This document shows positions 26,844 through 35,757 of a stretch of 60,851 nt of DNA, piece by piece; position 1 is the first letter of the stretch; the number at the start of each line of letters is the position of its first letter. The stretch comes from an uncultured SAR116 cluster alpha proteobacterium. Its GTDB lineage: Bacteria > Pseudomonadota > Alphaproteobacteria > Puniceispirillales > Marisalimonadaceae. The position numbers were made by a program, and so were the translations under genes. The stretch is taken from NCBI GenBank assembly GCA_902537945.1, contig CACBDG010000012.1:1-60851 (forward strand), given 5' to 3'. A model generated the notes under the pieces. It made no database searches. It was given only the letters and a program-made list of their open reading frames with translations, and was not told the origin of the DNA.

Positions 26844-26859
26844 ATCTTGTGATCTTGTG
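26844..26859 (+). repeat. Tandem 8-bp repeat in the permease leader
   Basis: ATCTTGTG occurs twice without a gap, 33 bases before the permease start. TATGTTG (26826-26832) and CAACATA (26871-26877) also form a 7-bp inverted repeat across the leader. The function is unknown; they may be regulator sites or a weak RNA fold. No purine-riboswitch core was recognised. Confidence 0.35.
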
Positions 26860-26891
26860 TTTGAGTTTTACAACATATAGGGGAGGTATTT

Positions 26892-28217
26892 ATGAGTGCC
26901 TTAGAAAACGTTTCACAAGAAGATTTAAAAAATCCAGATTATGTTCCGCCTTTACAAGTTGGCTTAGTTCTTGGGCTACAACATGTATTAGCAATGTTTG
27001 TAAGTAATATTACACCATCAATAATTATTGCTGGAGCTGCAGGCTTTGCGTTTGGAAGTGCAGATACGGTTTTTTTAATTCAAATGTCTATGCTATTTGC
27101 AGGCATAGCTACATTAATGCAAACAATTGGAATGGGTCCAATTGGAGCTAGGCTTCCGGTAATGCAAGGTACTAGTTTTGCTTTTGTTCCTATTATGATT
27201 GGAGCAGCAAAAATGGGAATGGGTACATTATTTGGAGGGATAGTTATTGGTGGTATTTTTCACGCATTCTTAGGATCTTTTATTGGTAAAATTCGCCATT
27301 GGTTCCCTCCATTAGTATCTGGAATAATTATACTAGCAATTGGAATTTATTTAATTCCTGTAGGTATTCAATATGCCGCAGGAGGTGCAGGTGAATTTAA
27401 CATGTCTAAGCCAACATGGGGTGGCATGGGTAATTGGGGCCTTGCAATAATAGTTATTTTGGTTGCTTTTGGATTAAAATTTTGGACCAAAGGAATTATA
27501 TCTAGTGCCTCTGTATTATTAGGTATGATAGTGGCTTATCTGGTTGCTATTTTTATGGGAAGTGTAAATTTCTCTGGGGTAGAAAAAGCAGCTTGGTTTG
27601 CGTTACCAGAACCATTTAAGTATGGATTTGATATTAATTTAACAGTGATCATAGCTATGTGTTTAATGTCAATTGTAAGTGCAATTGAAACTGTTGGAGA
27701 TATTTCTGGTATAGCAAAGGGTGGTGCTAACAGAGAAGCCACAGATAAAGAAATACAAGGTGGCACCTATGCAGATGGAGTTGGAACTGCAGTCGCAGGT
27801 GTCTTTGGAGGTCTTCCAAACACAAGCTTTAGTCAAAATGTTGGATTAATTTCTATGACTGGTGTTATGAGTAGATCAGTGGTTACGATAGCTGCAGTTT
27901 TTCTTGTACTTTGTGGATTGGTCCCTAAAATTGGCGCCATAGTGTCATCAATGCCAATAGCAGTTTTAGGTGGAGGTGTGATCGTTATGTTTGGAATGGT
28001 CGCATCTGCAGGTATTAATATGCTAAGTAGTGTCAATTGGAATAGAAGAAATATGATGATTTTTGCTATATCACTTTCTATTGGCTTTGGTTTGCAAAAA
28101 GTTCCAGCTTCGGTTTCAGGACTAGGAACTGAACTACAAATGTTAATGACATCTGGCTTGTTACCAGCAGCTTTCTTAGCGGTTGTACTGAACTTGATAC
28201 TTCCAGAAGAAAATTAA
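26892..28217 (+). CDS. NCS2-family uracil-xanthine/urate permease
   Basis: A 441-residue, roughly 14-helix membrane protein of the nucleobase-cation symporter 2 family. Visible are VGLVLGLQHVLAMFVSNITPSII near the N-terminus (with the family's QH motif), the substrate-site region SIVSAIETVGDISGIAKGG with the conserved glutamate, and GLPNTSFSQNVGLISMTGVMSR, where the NTSFSQN segment resembles the bacterial xanthine/urate group. It should import xanthine, urate or a related oxopurine by proton or sodium symport. A strong GGGGAGG site precedes the ATG, and an intrinsic terminator follows. Confidence 0.92.
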   Translation: MSALENVSQEDLKNPDYVPPLQVGLVLGLQHVLAMFVSNITPSIIIAGAAGFAFGSADTVFLIQMSMLFAGIATLMQTIGMGPIGARLPVMQGTSFAFVPIMIGAAKMGMGTLFGGIVIGGIFHAFLGSFIGKIRHWFPPLVSGIIILAIGIYLIPVGIQYAAGGAGEFNMSKPTWGGMGNWGLAIIVILVAFGLKFWTKGIISSASVLLGMIVAYLVAIFMGSVNFSGVEKAAWFALPEPFKYGFDINLTVIIAMCLMSIVSAIETVGDISGIAKGGANREATDKEIQGGTYADGVGTAVAGVFGGLPNTSFSQNVGLISMTGVMSRSVVTIAAVFLVLCGLVPKIGAIVSSMPIAVLGGGVIVMFGMVASAGINMLSSVNWNRRNMMIFAISLSIGFGLQKVPASVSGLGTELQMLMTSGLLPAAFLAVVLNLILPEEN

Positions 28218-28250
28218 ATAAGCATTTAAAAGTTTATTAAATATTGTTAC

Positions 28251-28285
28251 ATTACACCGCTTAAATAAAGCGGTGTAATTTTTTT
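28251..28285 (+). terminator. Intrinsic terminator after the purine permease gene
   Basis: A perfect 12-bp stem (ATTACACCGCTT at 28251-28262, AAGCGGTGTAAT at 28268-28279) with a 5-base loop is followed by seven T residues ending at 28285. It is the clearest intrinsic terminator in the window. The next gene on the same strand begins only nine bases beyond the T-run. Confidence 0.9.
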
Positions 28286-28293
28286 GTGTAAAA

Positions 28294-29646
28294 ATGTCAA
28301 AACTTTTAATTAAAAATGCAAGCATTATTGCCACTATGGACGATGATAGAAATGAGCTTCTCAATAAATCAATTTACTGTGAAGATGGTGAAATTATTGA
28401 CATTGGAGATCTAAAAACTTTTAATTATAATCCTGAAATAGTTATTGATGCATTCGAGATGGTTGTTATACCTGGTTTGGTTAATACACATCACCATTTA
28501 TTTCAAAATTTGACACGCGTTTTTCCAGGCTCCCAAAATGAGTCATTATTTGGTTGGCTTACAAATTTGTACCCTATTTGGAATAAAATTTTACCCTCTG
28601 ATATTTATATTTCAACTTTAATTGGATTATCTGAAATGGTTATTAGTGGGTGTACTACTTCAAGTGATCATCTATATCTTTTCCCAAATGGATCAAAGCT
28701 TGAACATCAAATTGAAGCAGCAGGTGAGGTTGGTTGCAGGTTTCACGCAACTAGAGGTTCTATGAGTATAGGTGTAAGTAAGGGAGGGCTTCCGCCAGAC
28801 ACACTCACCGAAAATGAAAATTCAATTATAAAAGATTGCCAAAGGGTGATTGAAGATTTTCATGATTCATCAGAATTTTCAATGTTAAAAATTGCATTAG
28901 CACCTTGTTCACCATTCAGTGTTAGTCAAAATTTGATGAAGGAAACTGCTAAGTTAGCTCGAAATTACTCTGTTAGTATGCATACACATCTGGCAGAAAA
29001 TGATGAAGATATTGCTTATACAAAACAAAATTTTGGCATGACCTCAGGTGAGTATATTAAAGACTTAGGTTGGGTTGGAGATGATGTTTGGCATGCTCAT
29101 TGTGTAAAATTAAATAAAGATGAAATTGAATTATTTTCTAGAACGGGTACTGGTATTGCGCATTGTCCTTGTTCAAATATGAGACTTGCAAGTGGCATAG
29201 CCCCTTTGAGAACGTGGATAGATAAAGGTGTGAAAGTAGGTTTAGGCGTAGATGGTTCAAGTTCAAATGATAGTGGTCATCTTTTGAGTGAAGCTCGCCA
29301 AGCAATGTTATTACAGAGAGTAAACTTAGGTGCTAATAAATTTTCACCAAGAGAAGCATTACATACAGCAACAAGGGGTGGTGCAGAAGTATTGAACAGA
29401 AATGATATTGGTCAGATTTCTGTTGGCAAAGCGGCAGATTTTGCAATCTATGACTTAAATAAAATTGCTATGTCTGGAGCTTGGAGTGATCCTTTGGCTG
29501 CTTTGGTATTATGTACCCCTGCTGAAACTGCTTACACTATTTGCAATGGAGAGGTAATCTCTCAAAATGGTCATTTAAATAATTTTGATCTTAATTTATC
29601 CCTAGAAAAACATAAGGCTGCATCAAAAAGATTGCTGGATTTATAG
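28294..29646 (+). CDS. 8-oxoguanine deaminase-like amidohydrolase
   Basis: A 450-residue metal-dependent deaminase of the amidohydrolase superfamily (TrzN/AtzA/SsnA clade). Metal and active-site groups are visible: NTHHHLFQNLTR (His66 and His68), MHTHLAEND, VWHAHC and GVDGSSSND with the conserved aspartate. The NTHHHLFQNLTR segment resembles 8-oxoguanine deaminases, which convert 8-oxoguanine to urate and ammonia. Placement between a purine permease and the urate pathway supports this. There is no ribosome-binding site and barely any leader after the terminator. The stop overlaps the convergent allA gene by 6 bases. Confidence 0.82.
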   Translation: MSKLLIKNASIIATMDDDRNELLNKSIYCEDGEIIDIGDLKTFNYNPEIVIDAFEMVVIPGLVNTHHHLFQNLTRVFPGSQNESLFGWLTNLYPIWNKILPSDIYISTLIGLSEMVISGCTTSSDHLYLFPNGSKLEHQIEAAGEVGCRFHATRGSMSIGVSKGGLPPDTLTENENSIIKDCQRVIEDFHDSSEFSMLKIALAPCSPFSVSQNLMKETAKLARNYSVSMHTHLAENDEDIAYTKQNFGMTSGEYIKDLGWVGDDVWHAHCVKLNKDEIELFSRTGTGIAHCPCSNMRLASGIAPLRTWIDKGVKVGLGVDGSSSNDSGHLLSEARQAMLLQRVNLGANKFSPREALHTATRGGAEVLNRNDIGQISVGKAADFAIYDLNKIAMSGAWSDPLAALVLCTPAETAYTICNGEVISQNGHLNNFDLNLSLEKHKAASKRLLDL

Positions 29647-30153
29647 AGTAATGAATCTAGTTTCATTATTTGTGAAATGATATTCTCTTAAATTAACAGA
29701 AGAATCTTCTTGATCATTTATCCTGTCAATTACCCAAAAATCTTGTTTCTTTTTAACTAAAAGAGGGTGGTGCCAAACATTTTTATTGTATGTGATGCCA
29801 GTATCCCCATTTACATGGAAACATCTTAAAGTACTCAAATCTGGTACTTCATTTTTTTCTTCGCAAACAACTATTAACCAATCATAATTTTGAATAGGAA
29901 GAAAACTTTGAGAAGCAACAGGATGTTTCTCCATAATCTTTATTTCTATAGGAAGGTCTTTTGGTAAACCAGAAAAGATAGAAATACCTGAATTTCCATT
30001 TTTACTTTCTAAATCTAACTCAGAAATATTATGATACCTAGCAGTGGTTCCTTGATTGATAGAGCGTAATTCTAATGCATTTTTCTTTTCTATAATATCC
30101 CCAAATTTAGAAAAAATATTAGTATCTATTTGCTCGATTGTTATATTATTCAT
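29641..30153 (-). CDS. allA: Ureidoglycolate lyase
   Basis: A 170-residue cupin-fold enzyme of the ureidoglycolate lyase/hydrolase family, which splits ureidoglycolate to glyoxylate and urea. Family features are the N-terminal FSKFGDIIE, the SGLPKDLPIEIKIMEKHPVASQSFLPI block and the VNGDTGITYNKNVWHHPLL segment, close to the GQGVNYARGVWHHPLL pattern. It is the last gene of the minus-strand operon uraH-puuD-hydantoinase-alc-allA and starts 1 base after the alc stop. The immediate product, glyoxylate, has a candidate consumer 20 kb away (aminotransferase at 50245). Confidence 0.9.
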   Translation of the reverse strand: MNNITIEQIDTNIFSKFGDIIEKKNALELRSINQGTTARYHNISELDLESKNGNSGISIFSGLPKDLPIEIKIMEKHPVASQSFLPIQNYDWLIVVCEEKNEVPDLSTLRCFHVNGDTGITYNKNVWHHPLLVKKKQDFWVIDRINDQEDSSVNLREYHFTNNETRFITL

Positions 30154-30154
30154 T

Positions 30155-31147
30155 TTACAATTTTAAACCACAAATTCTTAATCTTGATACCCCTCCGTCA
30201 GGATAAATATTTAATCTGACATGAGTTACACCTTCAGTTGACGTCTCATCAACTTCGTAATTATGTATATTGTCTGCTTGTAGTTTAGATTTGTCCAATA
30301 TGTATTTCCAGTTCTGTGAGTCATTAATAATTTCTTCTAAACTTTTATTTTCGTCAAAGTTTGAGGCCTGCACTGATGCTTGATCTGGATAATTTCCTTT
30401 AAAATGAGCGGTATCTATTACAATTTTTTTTATTAAACCTTTGGTTGCTAATTTAATTATAATCCAGTCATTACCGGGTTCTCTTCTCCTTCTTGTTTCC
30501 CAACCATCACCCATTGTTTTACCTCTTCCATCAGATAGAAGAGCAGATACGTCACCATAATGAGCATTATTATAAGCAACAATAGAACCACCTAATTTTA
30601 AGGATGATAACTCAATTAGATCTTTTTTATTATTATAAATATCCCAATCAAGTTTTACTTCACCAAATAATCTTAATCTTGCAACCCCTCCGTCAGGAAA
30701 AATTTGCAATTTTATGTAATTAACTTTTGTTTTTGATTCAATCCTAAATTTATTGTCGGAAGCACCTTTTAAAGATGTTTTAGAAAGTATCTTAATCCAG
30801 TCTGAGTCTTTGCTAGGTTTTTGATCACTATAAATACCTTCAATTGAAGCAAAAGGAGGAAAATTTCCAGTAAAAAAACTTGTATCAATATCTATCTCAG
30901 TAATAATTCCAGGAGATCCTAATTCTATTATAGCCCAATCATTGCCACCATCTCTTCTTCTTTTACTCTCCCATCCATCCATCCACTTTCCATGCTCATC
31001 ATACTTATCTTCAATGAAGACTGGCTCTTTGTCATTTAGCATGCGAGAAGCTTCACCAAAGAATTCATCAGAAACTTCAATTATTTTTGTACCAATTTTT
31101 GGAGAAGCTAGATTAGTTAAATTTTGATGTTTATTGTTGGTGTTCAT
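30155..31147 (-). CDS. alc: Allantoicase
   Basis: A 330-residue allantoicase, which hydrolyses allantoate to ureidoglycolate and urea. The protein is two tandem jelly-roll repeats of about 150 residues. MDGWESKRRRDGGNDWAIIELG in the first is mirrored by GDGWETRRRREPGNDWIIIKLA in the second, and FPDGGVARLRLFG by YPDGGVSRLRICG. The duplication is a hallmark of the family, and length is normal. It lies between the hydantoinase/allantoinase and allA in the same operon, so steps and gene order agree. Confidence 0.95.
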   Translation of the reverse strand: MNTNNKHQNLTNLASPKIGTKIIEVSDEFFGEASRMLNDKEPVFIEDKYDEHGKWMDGWESKRRRDGGNDWAIIELGSPGIITEIDIDTSFFTGNFPPFASIEGIYSDQKPSKDSDWIKILSKTSLKGASDNKFRIESKTKVNYIKLQIFPDGGVARLRLFGEVKLDWDIYNNKKDLIELSSLKLGGSIVAYNNAHYGDVSALLSDGRGKTMGDGWETRRRREPGNDWIIIKLATKGLIKKIVIDTAHFKGNYPDQASVQASNFDENKSLEEIINDSQNWKYILDKSKLQADNIHNYEVDETSTEGVTHVRLNIYPDGGVSRLRICGLKL

Positions 31148-31163
31148 TTTTTCCCCTATTTCT

Positions 31164-32570
31164 TTAAAGCATACAAAAATCTCTAGAAATATATTTTCCT
31201 AAATTTTTGTTAACAATGAATTCATTCTGATCGAAGATTTTATTCCCTCTTAACCAAGTTTGTATAGGCCATCCAGTAATATCTAAGCCTTCATAGGGTG
31301 TATAATCAGAGCCATGGCTTAGATTAATTTGTTGAATTTTATTTTTTTTATTAGGATCCCAAATTGTTATATCAGCATCAGATCCAACTTTAATTGATCC
31401 TTTTTGAGGATAAAGGCCATACATTTTGGCTGGATTTGTAGAAGTTAGCTCAACAAATCTTTCTAAGCTTATTCTATTTTTGCTTACACCTTCAGAAAAT
31501 AAAATTGGCAGTCTTGTTTCCACTCCTGGAATACCATTTGGAACCCATTTAAATGAGGTTCTTGCTCCAGGCCTATCTTTACCTTTACTGTCCTTAAAAC
31601 GGAATGGACAATGATCTGAAGAAAAGATGTCGAAAGTTCCATCAATTAATCCATCCCAAATAGCCTGTTGGCTTTCCAAATTTCTAGGTGGAGGAGAGCA
31701 TACGTATTTTGCTCCTTCAAAATCCATATTCAGTCCTTTCATATCATCTTCAGTTAAACAAATATATTGTGGGCAAGTTTCAGAAAAAATTTTAATTCCT
31801 CTATCTTTTGCCCATTTAATTTGAGATAGTGCTTCTTCTCCTGAAACATGAACAATAACAATTGGAATATCAACTATTTGGGCGTGACTAATAGCTCTGT
31901 GTGTTGCTTCTCTTTCCACAATTTGAGGCCTAGACAATCCATGATAATAAGGGGCTAATTTTCCTTCATCTTCTAATTTTTTAGTTAAAAATCTAATAGC
32001 ATCATATCCTTCAGCATGAACCATAACTAACGTCTTCTCATTCTTGGCTACTTCGAAAACTTTTAACAGTTCTTCATCATTTAAAACTAGATCGTCATAT
32101 GTCATAAATACTTTGAAAGAGGTATAACCATCTCTAGCTAGTGCAGGGAGCTCTTGGCCTAAAATTTGTGGTGAGGGATCACTTATAATCAAGTGAAATG
32201 AAGTGTCTACAAACAAATTACCATCAGCTTTTTTATGATAATTTTCTACACATTCTCTTAGGGATTTTCCTTTTTCTTGCATGGCAAAAGGTAAAACTGT
32301 GGTATTACCCCCAGCTGCCGCAGATTTTGTTGCGCTTTGAAAGTTGTCAGCCATTTCAACGTCTGGTCCTGATGGTTGATCTATATGGACATGGGCATCT
32401 ATACCTCCAGGCAGAACCAATAGATTAGAAACATCCTCTACAATTTTTGCATCAGCATTGATCTCGCCTATTTCACAAATTTTTCCCTCAGCAACAGCAA
32501 TATCAACGTTCTCTACACCATTTTCAGTTACCGTTTTTCCATTTTTAAAAATTATGTCAAAATTTTTCAT
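31164..32570 (-). CDS. Dihydropyrimidinase/hydantoinase-family amidohydrolase (probable allantoinase)
   Basis: A 468-residue cyclic amidohydrolase. Binuclear-metal ligands are visible: GGIDAHVHIDQP, the carboxylated lysine in YTSFKVFMTYDD, VHAEGYDA, VHVSGEEAL and the aspartate in FSSDHCPF. The sequence looks more like dihydropyrimidinase/D-hydantoinase than like AllB. However, its place between puuD and alc in the urate operon makes allantoin (5-ureidohydantoin) the most likely substrate. A second allantoinase candidate of the unrelated PuuE type lies at 36507, so one of the two may act on another hydantoin or dihydropyrimidine. Confidence 0.85.
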   Translation of the reverse strand: MKNFDIIFKNGKTVTENGVENVDIAVAEGKICEIGEINADAKIVEDVSNLLVLPGGIDAHVHIDQPSGPDVEMADNFQSATKSAAAGGNTTVLPFAMQEKGKSLRECVENYHKKADGNLFVDTSFHLIISDPSPQILGQELPALARDGYTSFKVFMTYDDLVLNDEELLKVFEVAKNEKTLVMVHAEGYDAIRFLTKKLEDEGKLAPYYHGLSRPQIVEREATHRAISHAQIVDIPIVIVHVSGEEALSQIKWAKDRGIKIFSETCPQYICLTEDDMKGLNMDFEGAKYVCSPPPRNLESQQAIWDGLIDGTFDIFSSDHCPFRFKDSKGKDRPGARTSFKWVPNGIPGVETRLPILFSEGVSKNRISLERFVELTSTNPAKMYGLYPQKGSIKVGSDADITIWDPNKKNKIQQINLSHGSDYTPYEGLDITGWPIQTWLRGNKIFDQNEFIVNKNLGKYISRDFCML

Positions 32571-32587
32571 TAAATATTCTCCAATGA

Positions 32588-33811
32588 TTATTTATTTTTT
32601 AGATTATGAACACTCAAATAAAGTTGATTAATCAAACTTCTTTCATTGTCTTCAAGAAAAGAAATATTCCCAGGCGGCATTGCATAGGATAACACAGACT
32701 GTTTATATACATTATCAATGTTACTTATTATATCTGTATATGATTCTAAATTGACTAATTTTGGTGCATTTTTCATATTTTCCCATAAAGGGTCTTTAGC
32801 ATGACACATTGAACATTTAGAAACAATTACCTCTTGAGCACTTACCAAAGTTTTTTCTGGGATTAGTTCGATCAAAGCAGTTGTGTTTTTAATGTTATTT
32901 AGTTTTGGTTTACCTAAGTCTGAAATATAAAAAACTATTGACCCTAGAATAATTATTGGAACACAAATCCAATAAGGTGGCTTGGCTCCAGTGTGTTTAA
33001 TATTGAAAAAATGTCTAATTAACGCTCCAATTATTAAAATAATTGAAATGATTATCCAAGAATATTTTGTAGCATAAATTAAAGGATAATGATTTGAAAT
33101 CATGATAAAAATTACTGGTAATGTTAAGTAATTGTTATGAAGAGATCGTTGTTTTGCAATAGCACCATAAATTGGGTTAGGTGTCTCATTTGCTAGCAAA
33201 CTAGCTACAACTTTTTTCTGACCAGGAATTATGATCATAAGAACATTAGCAACCATAATAGTACCTAAAACTGTACCTATCTGCATAAAAGCGCCTCTAT
33301 AACTAAATATTTCAGAATAAGCCCACGACATAACAGTAATTAAAATAAATATAGAACTTATTAGTACATAGACATTTGTTTTTAATGATAATCTGCACAT
33401 GAGATCATAAATAACCCAACCAAAGACAATACCTAGTAATGAAATTATTACAGCTTCATATTTTTCTAAATCATATTTGACAATATCAATCATGTATAAT
33501 TCAGCGCCTGCATAATATATAAGAGCTAACAAAGCAAAACCTGAGACCCAAGTAGCATAGGCTTCCCACTTAAACCAGGTTAATTCTGAGGGCATTTTTG
33601 ACGGTGCAACAAGATATTTAACTAAGTGATAAAATCCACCTCCATGAACTTGCCAAGCTTCTCCATGAGATTTATCTGGAAGATTTTTATTTTGTTTTAA
33701 ACTTAAATCTAATGCAATGAAATAAAAGCTTGAGCCAATCCATGCAATTCCAGCAATGACATGGAACCATCGCAAAATTAGTTCAGACCATTCTTCAAAT
33801 AAAAATATCAA
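32588..33811 (-). CDS. puuD: PuuD-type membrane urate oxidase with C-terminal cytochrome c domain
   Basis: A 407-residue integral membrane protein. Roughly the first 300 residues hold about eight helices with conserved histidines (RWFHVIAGIAWIGSSFYF, QVHGGGFYHLVKY). The C-terminal part has a single c-type heme site, CSMCH at 333-337, with a likely axial methionine in YAMPPG. This is the layout of PuuD, which oxidises urate to 5-hydroxyisourate and feeds electrons to the respiratory chain, replacing soluble uricase. Adjacency to uraH, which acts on the product, supports the call. No soluble uricase gene is visible. Confidence 0.93.
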   Translation of the reverse strand: MIFLFEEWSELILRWFHVIAGIAWIGSSFYFIALDLSLKQNKNLPDKSHGEAWQVHGGGFYHLVKYLVAPSKMPSELTWFKWEAYATWVSGFALLALIYYAGAELYMIDIVKYDLEKYEAVIISLLGIVFGWVIYDLMCRLSLKTNVYVLISSIFILITVMSWAYSEIFSYRGAFMQIGTVLGTIMVANVLMIIIPGQKKVVASLLANETPNPIYGAIAKQRSLHNNYLTLPVIFIMISNHYPLIYATKYSWIIISIILIIGALIRHFFNIKHTGAKPPYWICVPIIILGSIVFYISDLGKPKLNNIKNTTALIELIPEKTLVSAQEVIVSKCSMCHAKDPLWENMKNAPKLVNLESYTDIISNIDNVYKQSVLSYAMPPGNISFLEDNERSLINQLYLSVHNLKNK

Positions 33812-33814
33812 AAA

Positions 33815-34165
33815 TTAGCTCCCTCTATAAGTACTATAGCCAAAGGGAGATAGTAATAATGGCACGTGGTAATGTTCAGATTTATTGTTTACAAAAAATC
33901 TAATGGGTATTTTATCAAGAAAAACATGTTTAAGGTTGCTATTTTGTTTTTTTAGATAATCACCAGCAAAAAATAATAATTCGTAATGAATTTCTTCTAA
34001 GCTTTCAGTAGATAACAATGGTTCGTCAATTCTACCATCCTCATTAGTCAAAACAGTTTTGATAAATATTTTTTCTGTATCCAATATTTTATATAATTCA
34101 ATTTTTAATTCTACTGCGGGTATACCTTTGCTAGTATCTAAAACATGAGTTGAAAGACCTGCCAT
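33815..34165 (-). CDS. uraH: 5-hydroxyisourate hydrolase
   Basis: A 116-residue transthyretin-like protein that converts 5-hydroxyisourate to OHCU. The N-terminal LSTHVLDTSKGIPA, the HYHVPLLLSPFGYSTYRGS end with the diagnostic YRGS tetrapeptide, and the length all fit. It is the first gene of the minus-strand urate operon, 3 bases before puuD. It has no signal peptide, so it acts in the cytoplasm. The next gene in the pathway, uraD, begins divergently less than 70 bases away. Confidence 0.95.
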   Translation of the reverse strand: MAGLSTHVLDTSKGIPAVELKIELYKILDTEKIFIKTVLTNEDGRIDEPLLSTESLEEIHYELLFFAGDYLKKQNSNLKHVFLDKIPIRFFVNNKSEHYHVPLLLSPFGYSTYRGS

Positions 34166-34194
34166 ATTTTTCTCTATTTTAATTTGTGTAAAGT

Positions 34195-34755
34195 ATGTTT
34201 AAATTTGAGAATATAATAATGTCAGGTAAAATAATGTACAATAAAACTTTCAAATTTATTTCTAAAAAAATGGAAAGAGAAGAAATAATAGATCTACTAA
34301 AAAGTGTTTATGAACATTCTCAATGGGTACCAGAAAGACTGTTATCTGAAAATATAAGTGGAATTCAAACAAAAGAAGAATTGCAATTAATGATGAAAAA
34401 AATAGTTGATAATTCTTCAGAAACAGAGAAATTAAATTTGATTAATGCTCATCCTGAACTTGGAAAAAAGCTTCAAAAAAAAGAAAAACTTACGAAGTTT
34501 TCGGAAGATGAACAAAAATCTGCAGGTTTAGACCAATGCTCTGATGAAGAATTTGAAATTTTAACGAATCTCAACAATGAATATAGATTAAAATTTAAAT
34601 TTCAATTTATAATTGCAGTGAAAGGTTTAAATAAAAATCAGATCATAGATAATTTGAAAAAGAGAGTTAATAACACCAAAACTGAAGAATTTGAAACCGC
34701 GATAAGTGAAATTCACAAAATTGCTGAACTAAGAATTAAAGATTTGACTTATTAA
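34195..34755 (+). CDS. uraD: OHCU decarboxylase
   Basis: A helical protein of the OHCU decarboxylase family, which forms S-allantoin from OHCU. VYEHSQWVPERL, the catalytic NAHPELGKKL histidine segment and FIIAVKGLNKNQII are clear. The longest frame gives 186 residues, but the family's conserved part begins around residue 26 and only 29 bases would separate it from divergent uraH. Starts at 34219 or 34234 (ATG) are therefore more likely, leaving room for promoters. It heads a plus-strand operon continuing into the DapA-like, racemase-like and PuuE-like genes. Confidence 0.92.
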   Translation: MFKFENIIMSGKIMYNKTFKFISKKMEREEIIDLLKSVYEHSQWVPERLLSENISGIQTKEELQLMMKKIVDNSSETEKLNLINAHPELGKKLQKKEKLTKFSEDEQKSAGLDQCSDEEFEILTNLNNEYRLKFKFQFIIAVKGLNKNQIIDNLKKRVNNTKTEEFETAISEIHKIAELRIKDLTY

Positions 34756-34799
34756 GTAGCTAATTTAATTTTTATCCTAGATAAATTTTAGGAAGGTAG

Positions 34800-35753
34800 A
34801 TGACAAAAGAATTTAAAGATATGAAAGGTGTTATTGCTATTGCTACCACACCTTTCAACAATGAAAATTTAATTGATTTTGAATCAGTAGATAGACTCTC
34901 AAATTATTATATAGAAAGTAAAGTTTCTGGAGTTACAATCCTTGGGGTTATGGGGGAGGCTCATAAACTTAATATTGAAGAACAAAAATCATTAATTAAA
35001 AGATACGTAAATAATTTAATAAGCAGTGTTCCAGTAATTGTAGGGGTATCTAATGCTGGTCTTGATAACTTAGACTTACTTTCTAAATTTTCAATGGATT
35101 CTGGTGCCTCTGGAGTTATGGTATCTGGTAATAATGGTTTAAAAAATGACGATCAAATCAAATCTTACTTCAATCAAGTTGTAGATCGCACTCAAGATAT
35201 TCCAATTTGTTTGCAGGATTATCCACCCACAACTAATGTTTACTTTTCTGAAACTGTTATAAATACTATAATGGAAAATCATCCGTCAATTGAGATGTTT
35301 AAGCACGAAGACTCCCCTGGACATAATAAATTATCAAGACTTATTAGATATAGAGACAATCATTTAAATAGAAAATATAGCGTGTTTGTAGGTAACGGAG
35401 GCTTGTATGTTCCCCAAGAACTTGAAAGAGGTGCTGACGGAATTATGACTGGTTTTGCATTCACTGAAATGTTGGTTAGTTTACATAATTTATTTTCTAA
35501 TAATGATAAAGAAAAAGCAGAAGATTTATTTGATATATATTTACCACTCATAAGGCATGAACAACAATTTGGAATAGGTTTAGGTTTAAGAAAATTTGTT
35601 TTGCAAAAAAGGGGTATTATTAATTCGTTAAATGTGAGATCTCCTGGTCCAGTTCTAACTGAGGATGATATCAAGGAGGTGAATAATTTATTAAAAAGAT
35701 TACACTCAAAATTAATTGAAAAAGGTCTTCCAACTCCAAAAGGAATAAATTAG
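34800..35753 (+). CDS. Divergent dihydrodipicolinate synthase-family protein
   Basis: A 317-residue TIM-barrel protein of the DapA superfamily. It keeps a tyrosine (Tyr141, LQDYPP) and a candidate Schiff-base lysine (Lys168, MFKHEDSPG). The usual GTTGE motif is LGVMGEA here, so both active-site threonines are replaced. Compared with the intact homologue at 15155 this implies a changed reaction, perhaps an aldolase or hydrolase step on a ureide or keto acid. AGGAAGGT precedes the ATG. The racemase-like gene follows after 4 bases. Function is unknown; only family and context can be stated. Confidence 0.8.
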   Translation: MTKEFKDMKGVIAIATTPFNNENLIDFESVDRLSNYYIESKVSGVTILGVMGEAHKLNIEEQKSLIKRYVNNLISSVPVIVGVSNAGLDNLDLLSKFSMDSGASGVMVSGNNGLKNDDQIKSYFNQVVDRTQDIPICLQDYPPTTNVYFSETVINTIMENHPSIEMFKHEDSPGHNKLSRLIRYRDNHLNRKYSVFVGNGGLYVPQELERGADGIMTGFAFTEMLVSLHNLFSNNDKEKAEDLFDIYLPLIRHEQQFGIGLGLRKFVLQKRGIINSLNVRSPGPVLTEDDIKEVNNLLKRLHSKLIEKGLPTPKGIN

Positions 35754-35757
35754 AGGT

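Noticed and set aside
26811-26891. Possible purine/xanthine riboswitch before the NCS2 permease gene
   Set aside because: The 81-base leader has a weak 7-bp inverted repeat and a tandem 8-bp repeat, but no recognisable three-way junction or conserved riboswitch core.
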